A stretch of 32,428 nucleotides of DNA from Pseudomonas sp. PB101 (GCF_009764265.1 NZ_RWIR01000036.1:1-32428); one strand, 5' to 3'; counted from the first letter of the stretch, positions 1 to 9,748 are shown. Notes: generated by a model not told the origin, from the letters alone. Numbers and translations: made by a program.

Positions 1-53
1 CCGCTCCCACAGGGAAATGCAATCCCCTGTGGGAGCGGGCTTGCCCGCGATGC
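1..53. repeat. REP element with inverted partner arm
   Basis: CTGTGGGAGCGGGCTTGCCC at about 27-46, followed by GCGATG, is the typical Pseudomonas REP core with its internal GCGGGC/GCCCGC stem. The first 14 bases are the inverted copy of its GTGGGAGCGG arm, so the segment can fold as a larger hairpin. It lies just downstream of the yejF stop codon, a usual place for REPs, where they may act as mRNA 3' ends. Related elements close the window after 32261. Confidence 0.85.
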
Positions 54-68
54 GGTCTAACGGCCAGA

Positions 69-1661
69 TTATGCCTGCCCCAACAACGCCGCCGCCAACA
101 GCTCCTTGGTGTAAGGGTGCTGCGGTGAGTCGAACACCTCATGACTGGCGCCGCGTTCCACCACTTTGCCGTCCTTGATCACGATCATGTCGTGGGCCAG
201 GGCGCGCACCACCGCCAGGTCGTGGCTGATGAAAAGATAGGTCAGGCCGTGTTTTTCCTGAAGCTGGCGGAGCAGGGCGACCACCTGTTTCTGCACGGTG
301 CGGTCCAGCGCCGAGGTCGGTTCGTCGAGCAGGATCAGCGCCGGTTTCAACACCAGCGCCCGGGCAATGGCGATGCGCTGGCGCTGGCCACCGGAGAATT
401 CGTGGGGGTAACGATGGCGACTCTTGGGGTCGAGGCCGACCTCGTTCAGAGCCCGGATCACCTCGGCGTTGCACTCATCGGCGCTCAACTGGCTGTGCAC
501 TTCCAGGCCTTCGCTGATGATCTGCGCTACCGACATCCGCGGGCTGAGGCTGCCGAACGGGTCCTGGAACACCACCTGCATCGTCTTGCGCCACGGCCGT
601 AGCTGTTTTTGCGTCAGGCCGTCCAGTGCCTGGCCCTGAAAACGGATGCTGCCTTCGGAGTCGAGCAAGCGCAGGATCGCCTGGCCGAGGGTGGACTTGC
701 CGGAACCGGATTCGCCGACGATGCCCAAAGTCTTGCCGCGCTGAATACTCAGGCTGATGCCATCGACAGCGCGCAGCCAGGTCTTGCGCTGGAACAGCCC
801 GCCACTGACGGCAAAGCGCACTTGCAGGTTGTCCACCTCCAGTACGTTCTCGCGCTCGTCCCGGGGCAAGGCTTCGCCCTCGGGTTCGGCATGCAGCAGC
901 ACGCAGCTGTAAGGGTGCCTGGGTTCGGTGAACAGGGTTTCACACGGAGCCTGCTCGACGATTTCCCCGGCCTTCATCACGCACACGCGCTGGGCGATGC
1001 TGCGCACCAGATTGAGGTCATGGCTGATCAGCAGCAGCGACATGCCCAGGCGCTGTTGCAGGGATTTGAGCAGCAGCAGGATCTTGCGCTGCACCGTCAC
1101 GTCCAGCGCGGTGGTCGGTTCGTCGGCGATCAGCAGTTCCGGCTCGCACGCCAGGGCCATGGCGATCATCACCCGCTGACGCTGGCCGCCGGACAGTTGA
1201 TGGGGGTAGGCCTTGAGGCGTTCCTCGGGTTTCTGGATGCCCACCAGGTGCAGCAGTTCGAGGATTCGTGCTTGCGCCGCCTTGCCCGCCAGGCCCTTAT
1301 GCACCAACAGCGTTTCGCCGATCTGCTTTTCGATGCTGTGCAGCGGGTTGAGGGAGGTCATCGGTTCCTGGAAGATCATCGCGATGCGATTGCCGCGCAG
1401 TTTTCGCAACTTGCCGGCATCGGCACCCACCAGTTCCTGGCCGCGATAGCGAATGCTGCCCGTTGTCACGGTATCGGTTTGCGGCAGCAGTTGCAGGATC
1501 GAGTGGGCCGTCACCGACTTGCCCGAACCCGACTCGCCCACCAACGCGAGGCATTCGCCCGGGCGGATGTCCAGGCACAGATTGCGCACCACGGTCTGGC
1601 CACTGAAGGCCACGCTGAGGTCACGGATTTCGATCAGGTTGGTCATTTCAGCCGTCCGCAT
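69..1661 (-). CDS. yejF: Peptide ABC transporter, fused double ATPase YejF
   Basis: This is the energy-providing subunit of a YejABEF-type oligopeptide importer, the family known in enterobacteria for microcin C uptake. Two complete ABC domains sit in one chain of about 530 residues, against about 529 in E. coli YejF. Each has a GESGSGKS Walker A, an LSGGQRQR or FSGGQRQR signature and a Walker B with DEPT(T/S)ALD; the first Walker A is near residue 42. The chosen ATG overlaps the yejE stop as TGATG, matching the other two junctions of the operon. An internal ATG at 1646 (MTNLIEI) is the main alternative start. It is the last gene of a four-gene minus-strand operon and ends next to a REP element. 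The substrate in this organism is inferred to be short peptides. Confidence 0.93.
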   Translation of the reverse strand: MRTAEMTNLIEIRDLSVAFSGQTVVRNLCLDIRPGECLALVGESGSGKSVTAHSILQLLPQTDTVTTGSIRYRGQELVGADAGKLRKLRGNRIAMIFQEPMTSLNPLHSIEKQIGETLLVHKGLAGKAAQARILELLHLVGIQKPEERLKAYPHQLSGGQRQRVMIAMALACEPELLIADEPTTALDVTVQRKILLLLKSLQQRLGMSLLLISHDLNLVRSIAQRVCVMKAGEIVEQAPCETLFTEPRHPYSCVLLHAEPEGEALPRDERENVLEVDNLQVRFAVSGGLFQRKTWLRAVDGISLSIQRGKTLGIVGESGSGKSTLGQAILRLLDSEGSIRFQGQALDGLTQKQLRPWRKTMQVVFQDPFGSLSPRMSVAQIISEGLEVHSQLSADECNAEVIRALNEVGLDPKSRHRYPHEFSGGQRQRIAIARALVLKPALILLDEPTSALDRTVQKQVVALLRQLQEKHGLTYLFISHDLAVVRALAHDMIVIKDGKVVERGASHEVFDSPQHPYTKELLAAALLGQA

Positions 1662-2683
1662 CAAGATCTCGGATCGAAGGCGTCGCGCAACGCCTCGCCG
1701 ATGAACACCAATAAAGAAAGAATCAGCGCCAGGGTGAAAAACGCCGTCAGGCCCAGCCACGGCGCCTGCAGGTTCTGCTTGCCCTGACCGATCAACTCGC
1801 CCAGCGAGGCACTGCCCGCCGGCATGCCGAAGCCGAGGAAGTCCAGCGCCGTCAGGGTGGAAATCGCCCCGGTGAGAATGAACGGCAGGTAGCTCAAGGT
1901 TGCGTTCATGGCGTTGGGTAGAATGTGCCGCACGATGACTTTGCGGTCGGTCAGGCCCAGCGCGCGCGCGGCCTTGACGTATTCCAGGTTGCGCCCGCGC
2001 AGGAACTCGGCACGCACGACGTCCACCAGGGCCAGCCATGAAAACAGCGCCATGATTCCCAGCAGCCACCAGAAATTCGGTTCGACGAAACCCGACAGGA
2101 TGATCAGCAGGTACAGCACCGGCAACCCGGACCAGACCTCCAGCAGGCGCTGGCCGAGCAGATCCACCCAGCCGCCGTAATAGCCTTGCAGGGCCCCGGC
2201 CGCGATGCCGATCAGTGCGCTGACAAACGTCAGCATCAGGGCAAACAGGATCGACACCCGGGCCCCGAAGATCACCCGCGCCAGAACGTCCCGTGACTGG
2301 TCGTCGGTGCCCAGCCAATTGACGCTGGTGGGCGGGCTGGGGGCGGGTTTGTTGAGGTCATAGTTGGGCGTGTCGTCACTGAACGGAATCGGTGGAAACA
2401 GCAGCCAGCCACCGTCCTTCTTGATCAGCTTTTGCACGTAGTCGCTGCGGTAGTCGGCCTGGAACGGCAGTTGCCCGCCGAACTCCTGTTCGGTGTGACG
2501 CTTGAAGACCGGGAAGTACCACTGGCCTTGATAGCTGACCAGCAGCGGTTTGTCGTTGGCGATCAGTTCGCCGCCCAGGGTCATCAGGAACAGGCCGATA
2601 AACAGCCAGAGCGACCACCAGCCGCGACGGTTTTTCTTGAAGCGCTCGAAGCGCCGGCGCGCCAGCGGTGAAAGCTTGAACAT
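1661..2683 (-). CDS. yejE: Peptide ABC transporter permease YejE
   Basis: Inner-membrane permease of the YejABEF peptide importer, 340 residues, close to the E. coli protein. A cytoplasmic basic stretch (RRRFERFKKNRRGWW) precedes a first membrane span near residues 22-40. A periplasmic insert of about 90 residues follows. The C-terminal half holds the BPD_transp domain, with an EAA-type loop around ARALGLTDRKVIVRHILPN. The start codon overlaps the yejB stop by one base (TGATG), and its own stop overlaps the yejF start the same way, which implies translational coupling. It pairs with YejB to form the channel. Confidence 0.93.
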   Translation of the reverse strand: MFKLSPLARRRFERFKKNRRGWWSLWLFIGLFLMTLGGELIANDKPLLVSYQGQWYFPVFKRHTEQEFGGQLPFQADYRSDYVQKLIKKDGGWLLFPPIPFSDDTPNYDLNKPAPSPPTSVNWLGTDDQSRDVLARVIFGARVSILFALMLTFVSALIGIAAGALQGYYGGWVDLLGQRLLEVWSGLPVLYLLIILSGFVEPNFWWLLGIMALFSWLALVDVVRAEFLRGRNLEYVKAARALGLTDRKVIVRHILPNAMNATLSYLPFILTGAISTLTALDFLGFGMPAGSASLGELIGQGKQNLQAPWLGLTAFFTLALILSLLVFIGEALRDAFDPRS

Positions 2684-3744
2684 CAGGCGTTCCTCGCGGC
2701 GAAGTCGATACGCGGGTCGACCAGGGTGTAGCAGAGGTCTCCGACCAGTTTTATCAGAAGGCCGAACAGGGTGAAGATGAACAGCGAGCCGAACACCACC
2801 GGATAGTCCCGCGATACCGCCGCTTCGTAGCTCATGCGGCCCAGGCCGTCGAGGGAGAAGATCACCTCGATCAACAGCGAGCCGGCAAAAAACACGCTGA
2901 TGAAGGCCTGGGGAATACCCGACACCACGAGCAGCATGGCGTTGCGGAACACGTGCCCATACAGTACCCGCCGTTCACTCAAGCCCTTGGCCCGGGCAGT
3001 GACCACGTACTGGCGGGTGATTTCATTGAGGAACGAGTTCTTGGTCAGGATGGTCAGCGTGGCGAAACCGCCGATCACCAGCGCGGTGACCGGCAATACC
3101 AGATGCCAGAAGTAATCGGCCACCTTGCCCAGGGTCGACAGCGAGTCGAAGTTGTCCGAGACCAGTCCGCGAACCGGGAACCAATTCAGCGAAGTGCCGC
3201 CGGCAAAGACCACGATCAGGAACATCGCAAACAGGAAGGCCGGCATGGCATAGCCGATGATGATCGCGGTACTGCTCCAGATGTCGAACTGGCTGCCATG
3301 GTGCACGGCCTTGCGGATGCCCAGCGGAATCGACACCAGGTAGGTGATCAGCGTTGCCCAGAGCCCGAGGGAAATGGTCACGGGCATTTTCTCGAGGATC
3401 AGGTCGGTGACGGTGGCACCGCGGAAAAAGCTCTTGCCGAAGTCCAGGCGAGCGTAGCTGGTGAGCATCAACCAGAGGCGTTCGTGTGCCGGTTTATCGA
3501 AGCCGTACTGTTTTTCGATGTCCTTGATCAGTTGCGGGTCAAGCCCGCGGCTGGCCCTGGACTTGCCGCTCATGGTTTCGCCGGAGCCGCCGCCAACCGC
3601 TGCGCCGCCAATCCCTTGCAGGTGCGCGATGGCCTGTTCGACCGGCCCGCCCGGCGCGGCCTGGACGATGACGAAGTTGACCAGAAGAATGATCACCAGC
3701 GTCGGAATGATCAGCAGCAGGCGCCGCAGTATGTAAGCCCACAT
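2683..3744 (-). CDS. yejB: Peptide ABC transporter permease YejB
   Basis: Inner-membrane permease of the YejABEF importer, about 353 residues from the chosen ATG. It begins [16 protein letters not shown], the usual first membrane span of DppB/OppB-type permeases. A periplasmic segment contains the Gly/Ser-rich stretch [14 protein letters not shown] near residues 50-63. The EAA loop is recognisable as [19 protein letters not shown]. The frame stays open upstream of this ATG, but the ATG overlaps the yejA stop as TGATG and gives the canonical N-terminus. Second gene of the operon; heterodimer partner of YejE. Confidence 0.93.
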   Translation of the reverse strand: MWAYILRRLLLIIPTLVIILLVNFVIVQAAPGGPVEQAIAHLQGIGGAAVGGGSGETMSGKSRASRGLDPQLIKDIEKQYGFDKPAHERLWLMLTSYARLDFGKSFFRGATVTDLILEKMPVTISLGLWATLITYLVSIPLGIRKAVHHGSQFDIWSSTAIIIGYAMPAFLFAMFLIVVFAGGTSLNWFPVRGLVSDNFDSLSTLGKVADYFWHLVLPVTALVIGGFATLTILTKNSFLNEITRQYVVTARAKGLSERRVLYGHVFRNAMLLVVSGIPQAFISVFFAGSLLIEVIFSLDGLGRMSYEAAVSRDYPVVFGSLFIFTLFGLLIKLVGDLCYTLVDPRIDFAARNA

Positions 3745-5612
3745 CAGTGTGGCCCTCCGGGTTTGCCACGGCTGATACGCTCGGCCGTCATCTGTTGGTT
3801 GGTCAATGGCGTGGTGCTCATCTCCCACCAGCTCTCGATGGCTTCGTCATTGCTCGCCTGCACGTTCGGGATGCCGAAGCGGTTCCACCACACCGTCGAG
3901 GTGCCAGGCGGGTAATAGTTGGGAATCCAGTAGTAGTTCCATTGCAGCACCCGGTCCAGGGCGTGGGCGTAATGCAGCATGCCAGCCTGGGTATTGGCGC
4001 GGATCAGCCCGGTGATCAGGGTATCCACCGCCGGGTTTTGCAACACCATATAGTTGTTGGAACCAGGGTCGGTGGCTGCCGCCGAACCGAAGTAATTGAG
4101 CAGTTCGTTACCCGGGGACGTGGTGACCGGGTAGCCGGTGACGATCATGTCGTAGTCGCGGCTCATCAGGCGGTTGACGTACTGGGAGGAGTCGATGCGG
4201 CGGATGTTGAGGTCGATGCCGATCTGTTTCAGCGTACGTTTATAGGGCAGCAAAAGGCGGTCCATGCCGTTCTGGCTGACCAGGAACGTAAAGCTCAACG
4301 GCTCGCCGTCGGCATTGACCAGTTGGTCGCCGTCGGGTTTCCAGCCGGCCTGTTCGAGCAAGTCCAGGGCCTGCAACTGTTTGTCGCGAATCACGCCGCT
4401 GCCGTCGGTCTTCGGCGCCTGGAATACTTTGGTGAAGACTTCATCGGGAATCTGCCCGCGCAGCGGTTCGAGAATCGCCAGCTCACCGGCATCCGGCAGT
4501 TGCCGGGCCGCGAGATCGGTATTGGAGAAAAAGCTCTGCTGACGGATGTACATGTCACGCATCATCTGCCGGTTGCTCCACTCGAAGTCCCACAGCATCA
4601 CCAGCGCCTGGCGTACGCGACGGTCCTGGAACATGGGCTTTTGCAGATTGAACACAAAACCCTGGGCCGGCTGCGGCGCCTCGGTGGCGAGGTGGGCCTT
4701 TTGCAGGCGACCGTCGCTCAGGGCCGGGCTGTCGTAGCCGATGGAAAAGCCGGTGGCGGAAAATTCGCGATTGTAGTCATAGGCGCCACCGCGCAGGACC
4801 TGGCGCGCCACGTCGGTATCGCCGAAGTACTCGATGCTGAAATGATCGAAGTTGTACAGGCCGCGGCTGACCGGCAGGTCCTTGCCCCACCAGTCGGGAT
4901 TGCGCTCGAACGTGATGCTGCGCCCGGAATCGATCTTGCCGACTTTATAGGGGCCGCTGCCCAGCGGGGCTTCATAGCCGCCGCCACCGGCGAAATCGCG
5001 GGTTTTCCACCAGTGTTCGGGAAACACCGGCAAGGTCGCGATATCCAGTGGCAGGGTGCGGTTTTCGTTGTTCCTGAAATCGAAGCGGATAGTCAGCGGC
5101 GATTCCACCTCGACGTTTTTGACGTCGGCGAACTGCGTGCGGTAGCGCAGGCTGCCCTGGGTCATCAGCAGGTCGAAGGTGTAGCGCACGTCTGCGGCGC
5201 TGATCGGTTTGCCATCGGCAAAGCGCGCCTTGGGATTGAGGTAAAAGCGCAGGGACAGGCCATCCTCGGAACGCTCCATTTTCTCTGCCACCAGGCCATA
5301 CACGGTGTAGGGCTCGTCCAGCGAGCGCTGGGCCAGTGGTGAATAGAGCAAGCCATCGATCTGCGAGACGCCGATGCCTTTGTCGATATAAGGCAAGACA
5401 TGGTCGAACTGCCCGATTTCGATCGCCGAGCGCCGCATCGTGCCGCCCTTGGGGGCCTGCGGGTTGGTGTAGGCGAAATGACTGAAGCCGGCGGGGTATT
5501 TGGCCGGTTCGCCGTACACGGTCATTGCCGGTTGCGGTGCCGCGTTCACATCCACGGTGCCCGACAGCAGGGCCACGACCGTGAACAACAAGGTAGGGAA
5601 AGCCAGTCGCAT
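3744..5612 (-). CDS. yejA: Periplasmic peptide-binding protein YejA
   Basis: Extracytoplasmic solute-binding protein (SBP family 5) that delivers peptides to YejB/YejE. It has about 622 residues against about 604 in E. coli. The start [10 protein letters not shown] is followed by a hydrophobic core and an ANA-type signal-peptidase site around residue 24. Family features include [21 protein letters not shown] near the mature N-terminus, typical of the YejA branch, and the FNLQKP...DRRVRQAL block in the middle. A TAAGG-like ribosome site lies upstream of the ATG. First gene of the operon; its promoter should lie in 5613-5690, but I could not pick clear boxes. The frame is open further upstream, which I attribute to high GC. 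Confidence 0.93.
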   Translation of the reverse strand: MRLAFPTLLFTVVALLSGTVDVNAAPQPAMTVYGEPAKYPAGFSHFAYTNPQAPKGGTMRRSAIEIGQFDHVLPYIDKGIGVSQIDGLLYSPLAQRSLDEPYTVYGLVAEKMERSEDGLSLRFYLNPKARFADGKPISAADVRYTFDLLMTQGSLRYRTQFADVKNVEVESPLTIRFDFRNNENRTLPLDIATLPVFPEHWWKTRDFAGGGGYEAPLGSGPYKVGKIDSGRSITFERNPDWWGKDLPVSRGLYNFDHFSIEYFGDTDVARQVLRGGAYDYNREFSATGFSIGYDSPALSDGRLQKAHLATEAPQPAQGFVFNLQKPMFQDRRVRQALVMLWDFEWSNRQMMRDMYIRQQSFFSNTDLAARQLPDAGELAILEPLRGQIPDEVFTKVFQAPKTDGSGVIRDKQLQALDLLEQAGWKPDGDQLVNADGEPLSFTFLVSQNGMDRLLLPYKRTLKQIGIDLNIRRIDSSQYVNRLMSRDYDMIVTGYPVTTSPGNELLNYFGSAAATDPGSNNYMVLQNPAVDTLITGLIRANTQAGMLHYAHALDRVLQWNYYWIPNYYPPGTSTVWWNRFGIPNVQASNDEAIESWWEMSTTPLTNQQMTAERISRGKPGGPH

Positions 5613-5689
5613 TGTCAGCCTTAGAGCCGGGTGGTCGTTAACGACAATTTGTACGCTAGCGGCGCGTCCCTCGCCAGCCGTATGCGCAT

Positions 5690-5724
5690 CGCAAACACAA
5701 CGGCCCGCCAAAAGGCGGGCCGTT
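5690..5724 (-). terminator. Rho-independent terminator of ppiC
   Basis: A perfect 11-bp stem, AACGGCCCGCC (5699-5709) with GGCGGGCCGTT (5714-5724), has an AAAA loop on the plus strand. Read on the minus strand it is followed by a T-rich tail (TTGTGTTTGC). It sits between the ppiC stop and the yejA promoter region and should insulate the yej operon. Confidence 0.75.
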
Positions 5725-5746
5725 GCGTGAATAGCTCAAGCGTCGA

Positions 5747-6028
5747 TCAGTCCTGACGGCTGGTCACTTCCAGCAGGTGGTAACCGAACTGGGTCTTGAC
5801 CGGGCCCTGGACCACGTTGAGCGGTGCGCTGAAGACCACGGTGTCGAATTCCTTGACCATCTGGCCCGGGCCGAACGAACCCAGGTCACCGCCCTGGCGG
5901 CTGGAAGGGCAGGTGGAGTTGGCCTTGGCAACTTCGGCGAAATCGGCGCCAGCCTCGATTTGGGCCTTGAGTTCGTTGCACTTGTCTTGCGAGGCAACAA
6001 GGATGTGACGGGCAGTGGCTTTAGCCAT
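5747..6028 (-). CDS. ppiC: Parvulin peptidyl-prolyl isomerase PpiC
   Basis: Small single-domain parvulin, 93 residues, the same length as E. coli PpiC. It catalyses cis-trans isomerisation of X-Pro bonds and has no signal peptide, so it should be cytoplasmic. Visible family motifs: ARHILV at the N-terminus, GADFAEVAKANSTCPS, GGDLGSFGPGQMVKEFD in the core, and VKTQFGYHLLEV at the end with the conserved histidine. A GGAG ribosome site lies about 10 bases upstream of the ATG. It is followed by a strong terminator and preceded by the lipase gene on the same strand, 107 bp away. Confidence 0.95.
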   Translation of the reverse strand: MAKATARHILVASQDKCNELKAQIEAGADFAEVAKANSTCPSSRQGGDLGSFGPGQMVKEFDTVVFSAPLNVVQGPVKTQFGYHLLEVTSRQD

Positions 6029-6135
6029 GGAAAAATACTCCTTTCAATACTCGATAAAGTGCTGAGCCTACCGGATTCAGTGAGCTATTTCTCCTCAAAG
6101 TTCCGTTCCACGAGGGATCCACGGCATGTGGCACC

Positions 6136-7023
6136 TCAAAGGCCGGCGTCTCTCAAACGCTCGGCATGCAGGACATACAGCTCGATCGGGTCGACACCCG
6201 TGCGCAACTGCCCGGTCGGCTGGCCAATGGTGTCCAGGTGATCCAGCGCATAGTCGGAGCGGATAACCGTGCCCAGATGGGAGCTGAAACGCCCGACCAG
6301 ACCATCATTCTGGTCCGCTTCGGTGACGAAATAGGCAGAAAGCGCCCGACAGAAGGTGTTGAGTGGATCGAGCGCATTCATCCCCTCCTTGAGAACGTTC
6401 GACTGCAATACGCCGCTCCACGAGTAGTAATGAACACCATTGACCCGTCCGCGCCCCTTGCCACCCCAGGTGGCGGGCAATCCTTGCGGGTATTTATCGT
6501 TGAACGCGCCTACGCCCTCGGTAGTCAACGCATTGAGGGCTGCGATGGCGGTTCGCGGTTGGTACCGATTGTTGCTCAATGCCGCGAGGAAGTCGGCGAA
6601 GAGGGTCACCACGGTGTCGGCCACCTGTTCCGGCAGGCAGCCTGGGGTCAAGGCCTTGCGCAAGAAATCGGCGAGTTCCGAGCCGTGGTTCGGCCCGCTG
6701 ACGGAGGTGACCGACGCTACGCTGTGTGGCGCAATCGCTGCGGCATAGCGCGCGGCCAGTGCACCCTGGCTATGACCTATGAGATTGACTTTGCCTGCAT
6801 CGGTTCTTTGCAGAACCCGCGCGATCTGCGAGAGCAATTGATCACCGCGTACCTCGTTGTCATGGGGAGCCGACAGGTAAGGGACGAACACCCTTGCTCC
6901 GGCGTTCCTCAGCGCTTGTCTGATGTCGTGAAACAGCTCGAACTTGCCGATTCTTTCGAAGCCGAAAAGGCCATGGACCAGCAGTATTGGATAACGAGTG
7001 CTTGCATTCCTTTGCATATTCAC
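6136..7023 (-). CDS. Triacylglycerol lipase, family I.1 (P. fragi type)
   Basis: Alpha/beta-hydrolase lipase, 295 residues. The N-terminal YPILLVHGLFGF forms the oxyanion-hole region. The nucleophile elbow GHSQG gives catalytic Ser85. The expected acid is Asp240 in NDG and the base His262 in DHLD. The block VTSVSGPNHGSELADF is characteristic of Pseudomonas/Burkholderia subfamily I.1 true lipases. The chain starts a few residues before YPILL, so no signal peptide is seen; the short P. fragi-like lipases share this trait. Family I.1 lipases normally need a Lif foldase and type II export, and neither gene is nearby. The two upstream methionines (MNM) leave the exact start slightly open. Confidence 0.9.
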   Translation of the reverse strand: MNMQRNASTRYPILLVHGLFGFERIGKFELFHDIRQALRNAGARVFVPYLSAPHDNEVRGDQLLSQIARVLQRTDAGKVNLIGHSQGALAARYAAAIAPHSVASVTSVSGPNHGSELADFLRKALTPGCLPEQVADTVVTLFADFLAALSNNRYQPRTAIAALNALTTEGVGAFNDKYPQGLPATWGGKGRGRVNGVHYYSWSGVLQSNVLKEGMNALDPLNTFCRALSAYFVTEADQNDGLVGRFSSHLGTVIRSDYALDHLDTIGQPTGQLRTGVDPIELYVLHAERLRDAGL

Positions 7024-7355
7024 ACCTTTTCACAAAAGTTCGTCGGGACTGCGTGGCGTTTCACTCTAAAACACTCGAGGTTGGCGCGATGTATGAAAAG
7101 TCCGCCGCAACCCGCAGAAAGCGGAATAGAACGAGTGTGAATGCTCAGGATGGACTGAGGCTTTTGTCGGAATAGATTGGCGATTTTTCACGGCAATCGG
7201 CTTGCCGCTGAACAAAGACCTACTTTGCATGTATCGATTTTCCCAAGGAGCCGGAGAGCGAGGCCGACATCCCGGCTGTATGGCCTGAGGTTAAATAGTC
7301 GTTATCAAAAGCCGGCCACCCGTTCGGTGTTTATTCCAGGGAATGGAGCGAATGA
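7024..7355. other. Divergent intergenic region, no gene seen
   Basis: This 332-bp stretch separates the minus-strand lipase from the plus-strand repeat protein and should contain both promoters. Short open frames occur in it, but none has a good ribosome site or a recognisable product. I could not pick a convincing promoter or operator. Confidence 0.5.
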
Positions 7356-8420
7356 ATGACTGTTTATGAACCCGACACCTTGAATCTCGCACAGCAACCC
7401 TTGCCACCTCCCATACTTGAGCAGGCGGCAAACGGCGTCCTGAACCCCTCCGACAGAAAAGCCGTCATCCGGGTCCGGCCTTATCCAGGCATGACCTGCG
7501 GCGACAAATTGCTGTTGGAGTGGGCGGGACTGGATGCCGATGGCCTCGCCTGCAATCATCAGCTGGCGCGTTTTGTCAGTGACGACCGGGTCGGCGAGGA
7601 CCTGATCTTTGCTGTGGATTGCGCCCATATCGAGGCGCTCGACGGTGGTTCGCTCGAACTCGGTTACTCGCTCTTTGCCACCCGATTTACCGGCCCCGTA
7701 CATTCCCATCGCTTGCAGCTGAGTGTGGGCGATGTGCAGGCAGACCTGCTGCCCGCGACGGTGAACGATACGTTGGGTAGAACGCTTGATCCGGATCGGG
7801 TGAAAGAAGGGGCGATCGTTACAATCAAACCCTATGCGCGCATGGCGGCGGGTGACTGGGTATTGCTGACCTGGGCCGGCGTTTCGTTCGAAGGCAGTTT
7901 CAGCGATGCACTCAAGGTCGAGCCCTTTGCTGTCGGGGACGAACTGTCGTTCTGGGTCAGCCCGGAGTGCATTGTGCCTAATCTGGGCTCATCGGTTTCC
8001 GTTGATTATTGCGTCCAGCAAGCAGGACAGGGTCATCGTTATTCTGAAGTCACGACACTGATGATTGGCAGGCTGGAGCGGGGACCACTGCCAGCCCCCA
8101 CTGTGCTGGAGGCCGATGAGGGTTGGGTGGACCTGCATGATGCGCAGGATGGCGTGACCGTCGTCATCGAAAACCCCAGGGCTGAAAATGGCGAGCTGGT
8201 TTACCTGAGGTGCGACGCAGAGAAATTCAATCACTGCGAGGACCGCGAAATCACCAGAGACACGGCGGGCGAGCCCTTGGTGTTCATCGTGCCCTACCGG
8301 TTCTGGAGGGAGCATCGAGATTCTGCGATCCGTGTTTCCTATTCAGTCGAGCGCCTTGATGACACCTGTCAGCAATCGGCGGTGACACTGGTTCAGGTGC
8401 AATCCTTGATGGGGCATTGA
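7356..8420 (+). CDS. Protein of three internal repeats, unknown function
   Basis: A 354-residue soluble protein I cannot assign to a named family. It shows no signal peptide or membrane span. It consists of three repeats of roughly 105-115 residues, at about 18-125, 126-245 and 250-350. The first two contain a block like RVRPYPGMTCGDKLLLEWAG, or IKPYARMAAGDWVLLTWAG. All three contain a second block like VGEDLIFAVDCAHI...LELGYSL. The alternating hydrophobic pattern suggests beta-sandwich modules of the kind seen in Pseudomonas surface or adhesin-like repeat proteins. The third repeat is the most diverged. GGAATGGAG lies just upstream of the ATG. It converges on the DAHP synthase gene. Confidence 0.8.
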   Translation: MTVYEPDTLNLAQQPLPPPILEQAANGVLNPSDRKAVIRVRPYPGMTCGDKLLLEWAGLDADGLACNHQLARFVSDDRVGEDLIFAVDCAHIEALDGGSLELGYSLFATRFTGPVHSHRLQLSVGDVQADLLPATVNDTLGRTLDPDRVKEGAIVTIKPYARMAAGDWVLLTWAGVSFEGSFSDALKVEPFAVGDELSFWVSPECIVPNLGSSVSVDYCVQQAGQGHRYSEVTTLMIGRLERGPLPAPTVLEADEGWVDLHDAQDGVTVVIENPRAENGELVYLRCDAEKFNHCEDREITRDTAGEPLVFIVPYRFWREHRDSAIRVSYSVERLDDTCQQSAVTLVQVQSLMGH

Positions 8421-8429
8421 TTGCCATTT

Positions 8430-8461
8430 GCCCTCCAGTCTTCGCATGAAGGCCGGAGGGC
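8430..8461. terminator. Hairpin between convergent genes
   Basis: GCCCTCC (8430-8436) pairs with GGAGGGC (8455-8461), and CTTC/GAAG pairs inside around a GCAT loop. There is no long T run on either strand, so it is a weak candidate for a bidirectional terminator between the repeat protein and the DAHP synthase gene. Confidence 0.45.
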
Positions 8462-8477
8462 GGGTGGTTGATGGCGA

Positions 8478-9545
8478 TTACTGCGCTCGCAGCCGGTCTG
8501 CCGCTTCAAGCAACAGTTGTTCCGTGCCGGTCCAGCCAAGGCAACCGTCAGTCACCGACACGCCGTATTGCAGCGACGAACCCAGCGCCTGACAGCCCTC
8601 GAACAGGTGGCTCTCGATCATCATGCCGATCAGCGAACGATCACCACGCAGACGCTGCTCAAGTACATCGTTGAACACGGCTGGCTGGCGCAACGGGTCT
8701 TTGCCGCTGTTGGCATGACTGCAATCGACCATGATTCGCGCGGGAATCCGCAGCCTGGTCAGGTCACTGTTCACCTGGGCGACGCTGGCGCTGTCGTAGT
8801 TCGGTCCGCGATGGCCGCCGCGCAATACCAGGTGAGTGTCGGCATTGCCCGGCGTTTGAATGATCGCCGGATGTCCCTGGCTATCGACACCGAAATGGCG
8901 ATGGGGGTGGGCGGCGGAACGCATGGCGTCGCTGGCAACGCCCACGCCGCCGTCAGTCCCGTTCTTGAACCCTACAGGCATGCCCAGGCCGCTGGCCATT
9001 TCCCGATGGATCTGCGACTCCGTCGTCCGGGCGCCGATGGCCACCCAGCTCAACAGATCGTCGAAGTAGCCCGCCACCATCGGTTGCAGCAGTTCGGTGG
9101 CCACAGGCAAGCCAAGCCGGAGCATTTCGCGCATCAGCTCGCGCGACAGCGTCAGGCCACCGGCCATGTCATCGCTGCCATCCAGGTGTGGATCGTAGGC
9201 CAGGCCTTTCCAGCCAACCGTGGTGCGGGGCTTTTCGACGTAGGCGCGCATCACCAGCAGCATTTCGTCGCTGACTTCGGCGGCGAGGCGGGCGAGGTTG
9301 CCGGCGTATTCGAGGGCGGATTTCGGATCGTGTATCGAGCAGGGGCCGACGATGACCAGCAGACGGGAATCTTCACCGTTGAGGATCGCGCGAACCGCCT
9401 GGCGATGGGCGGCGACTTGCCGGGTCAGGGTGTTGCCGAGGGGCAATTGCTGTTTGAGTTGCAATGAGCTGGGCAGGCGCAGGGTCAGCGCTTCATTGGC
9501 AGGGCTCAAGGTGGACAGCGGCAGTGCAGAGACGGACGAGTTCAT
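8478..9545 (-). CDS. aroF: 3-deoxy-7-phosphoheptulonate (DAHP) synthase, class I
   Basis: This enzyme condenses phosphoenolpyruvate and erythrose 4-phosphate, the first step of the shikimate pathway. It has about 355 residues, the usual length for the class I AroF/AroG/AroH type. Motifs include LVIVGPCSIHD, MRAYVEKPRTTVGWKG, GARTTESQIHREMASGL, GFKNGTDG and IMVDCSHANSGKDP. The ATG at 9545 (MNSSVSALP) has an AGGA site about ten bases upstream. An upstream TTG at 9551 is possible but too close to that site. Which amino acid inhibits this isozyme cannot be read directly. The upstream leader peptides, rich in Phe, Tyr and Trp, point to attenuation by aromatic aminoacyl-tRNA supply. The symbol follows common Pseudomonas usage. 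Confidence 0.93.
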   Translation of the reverse strand: MNSSVSALPLSTLSPANEALTLRLPSSLQLKQQLPLGNTLTRQVAAHRQAVRAILNGEDSRLLVIVGPCSIHDPKSALEYAGNLARLAAEVSDEMLLVMRAYVEKPRTTVGWKGLAYDPHLDGSDDMAGGLTLSRELMREMLRLGLPVATELLQPMVAGYFDDLLSWVAIGARTTESQIHREMASGLGMPVGFKNGTDGGVGVASDAMRSAAHPHRHFGVDSQGHPAIIQTPGNADTHLVLRGGHRGPNYDSASVAQVNSDLTRLRIPARIMVDCSHANSGKDPLRQPAVFNDVLEQRLRGDRSLIGMMIESHLFEGCQALGSSLQYGVSVTDGCLGWTGTEQLLLEAADRLRAQ

Positions 9546-9595
9546 GTTCAAGGTTTCCTGGGGCTGGCGGCGGGATCATGCCCGCGGTCGCGGCC

Positions 9596-9748
9596 CTACT
9601 GGGGTGTTCGACAATTGGCCGGATTGGCTGCGTGTGTGTGCTTGCCACCTGTGGGTGACCGATCGGAGGCGGCAGGCTGTCCCGAGCGGAGGGTGGTAAA
9701 TCGCCAGGCGGTAAAACTGTCGTAACGGTAATAAGTGGCGTAGTTCAT
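9596..9748 (-). CDS. Second leader ORF, Tyr-rich start, between attenuator and aroF
   Basis: A 50-codon ORF between the intrinsic terminator and the DAHP synthase gene. It begins MNYATYYRYDSFTAWRF: four Tyr, two Phe and one Trp in 17 codons. The rest is Pro/Thr/Ala-rich without obvious structure. An AGAGGA ribosome site lies about eight bases before the ATG, better than that of most real genes here. It ends 50 bases before the aroF start. It is probably a second leader peptide that couples aromatic amino-acid supply to expression of aroF, but it could be a small stable protein. I infer its role only from composition and position. Confidence 0.6.
   Translation of the reverse strand: MNYATYYRYDSFTAWRFTTLRSGQPAASDRSPTGGKHTHAANPANCRTPQ

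Noticed and set aside
609..1787. Long plus-strand ORF opposite yejF
   Set aside because: Antisense shadow of a GC-rich gene; no domain, and the minus-strand product is full-length YejF.
7177..7359. A 60-codon ORF before the repeat protein
   Set aside because: No ribosome site, low-complexity basic product, and it runs into the true start of the next gene.
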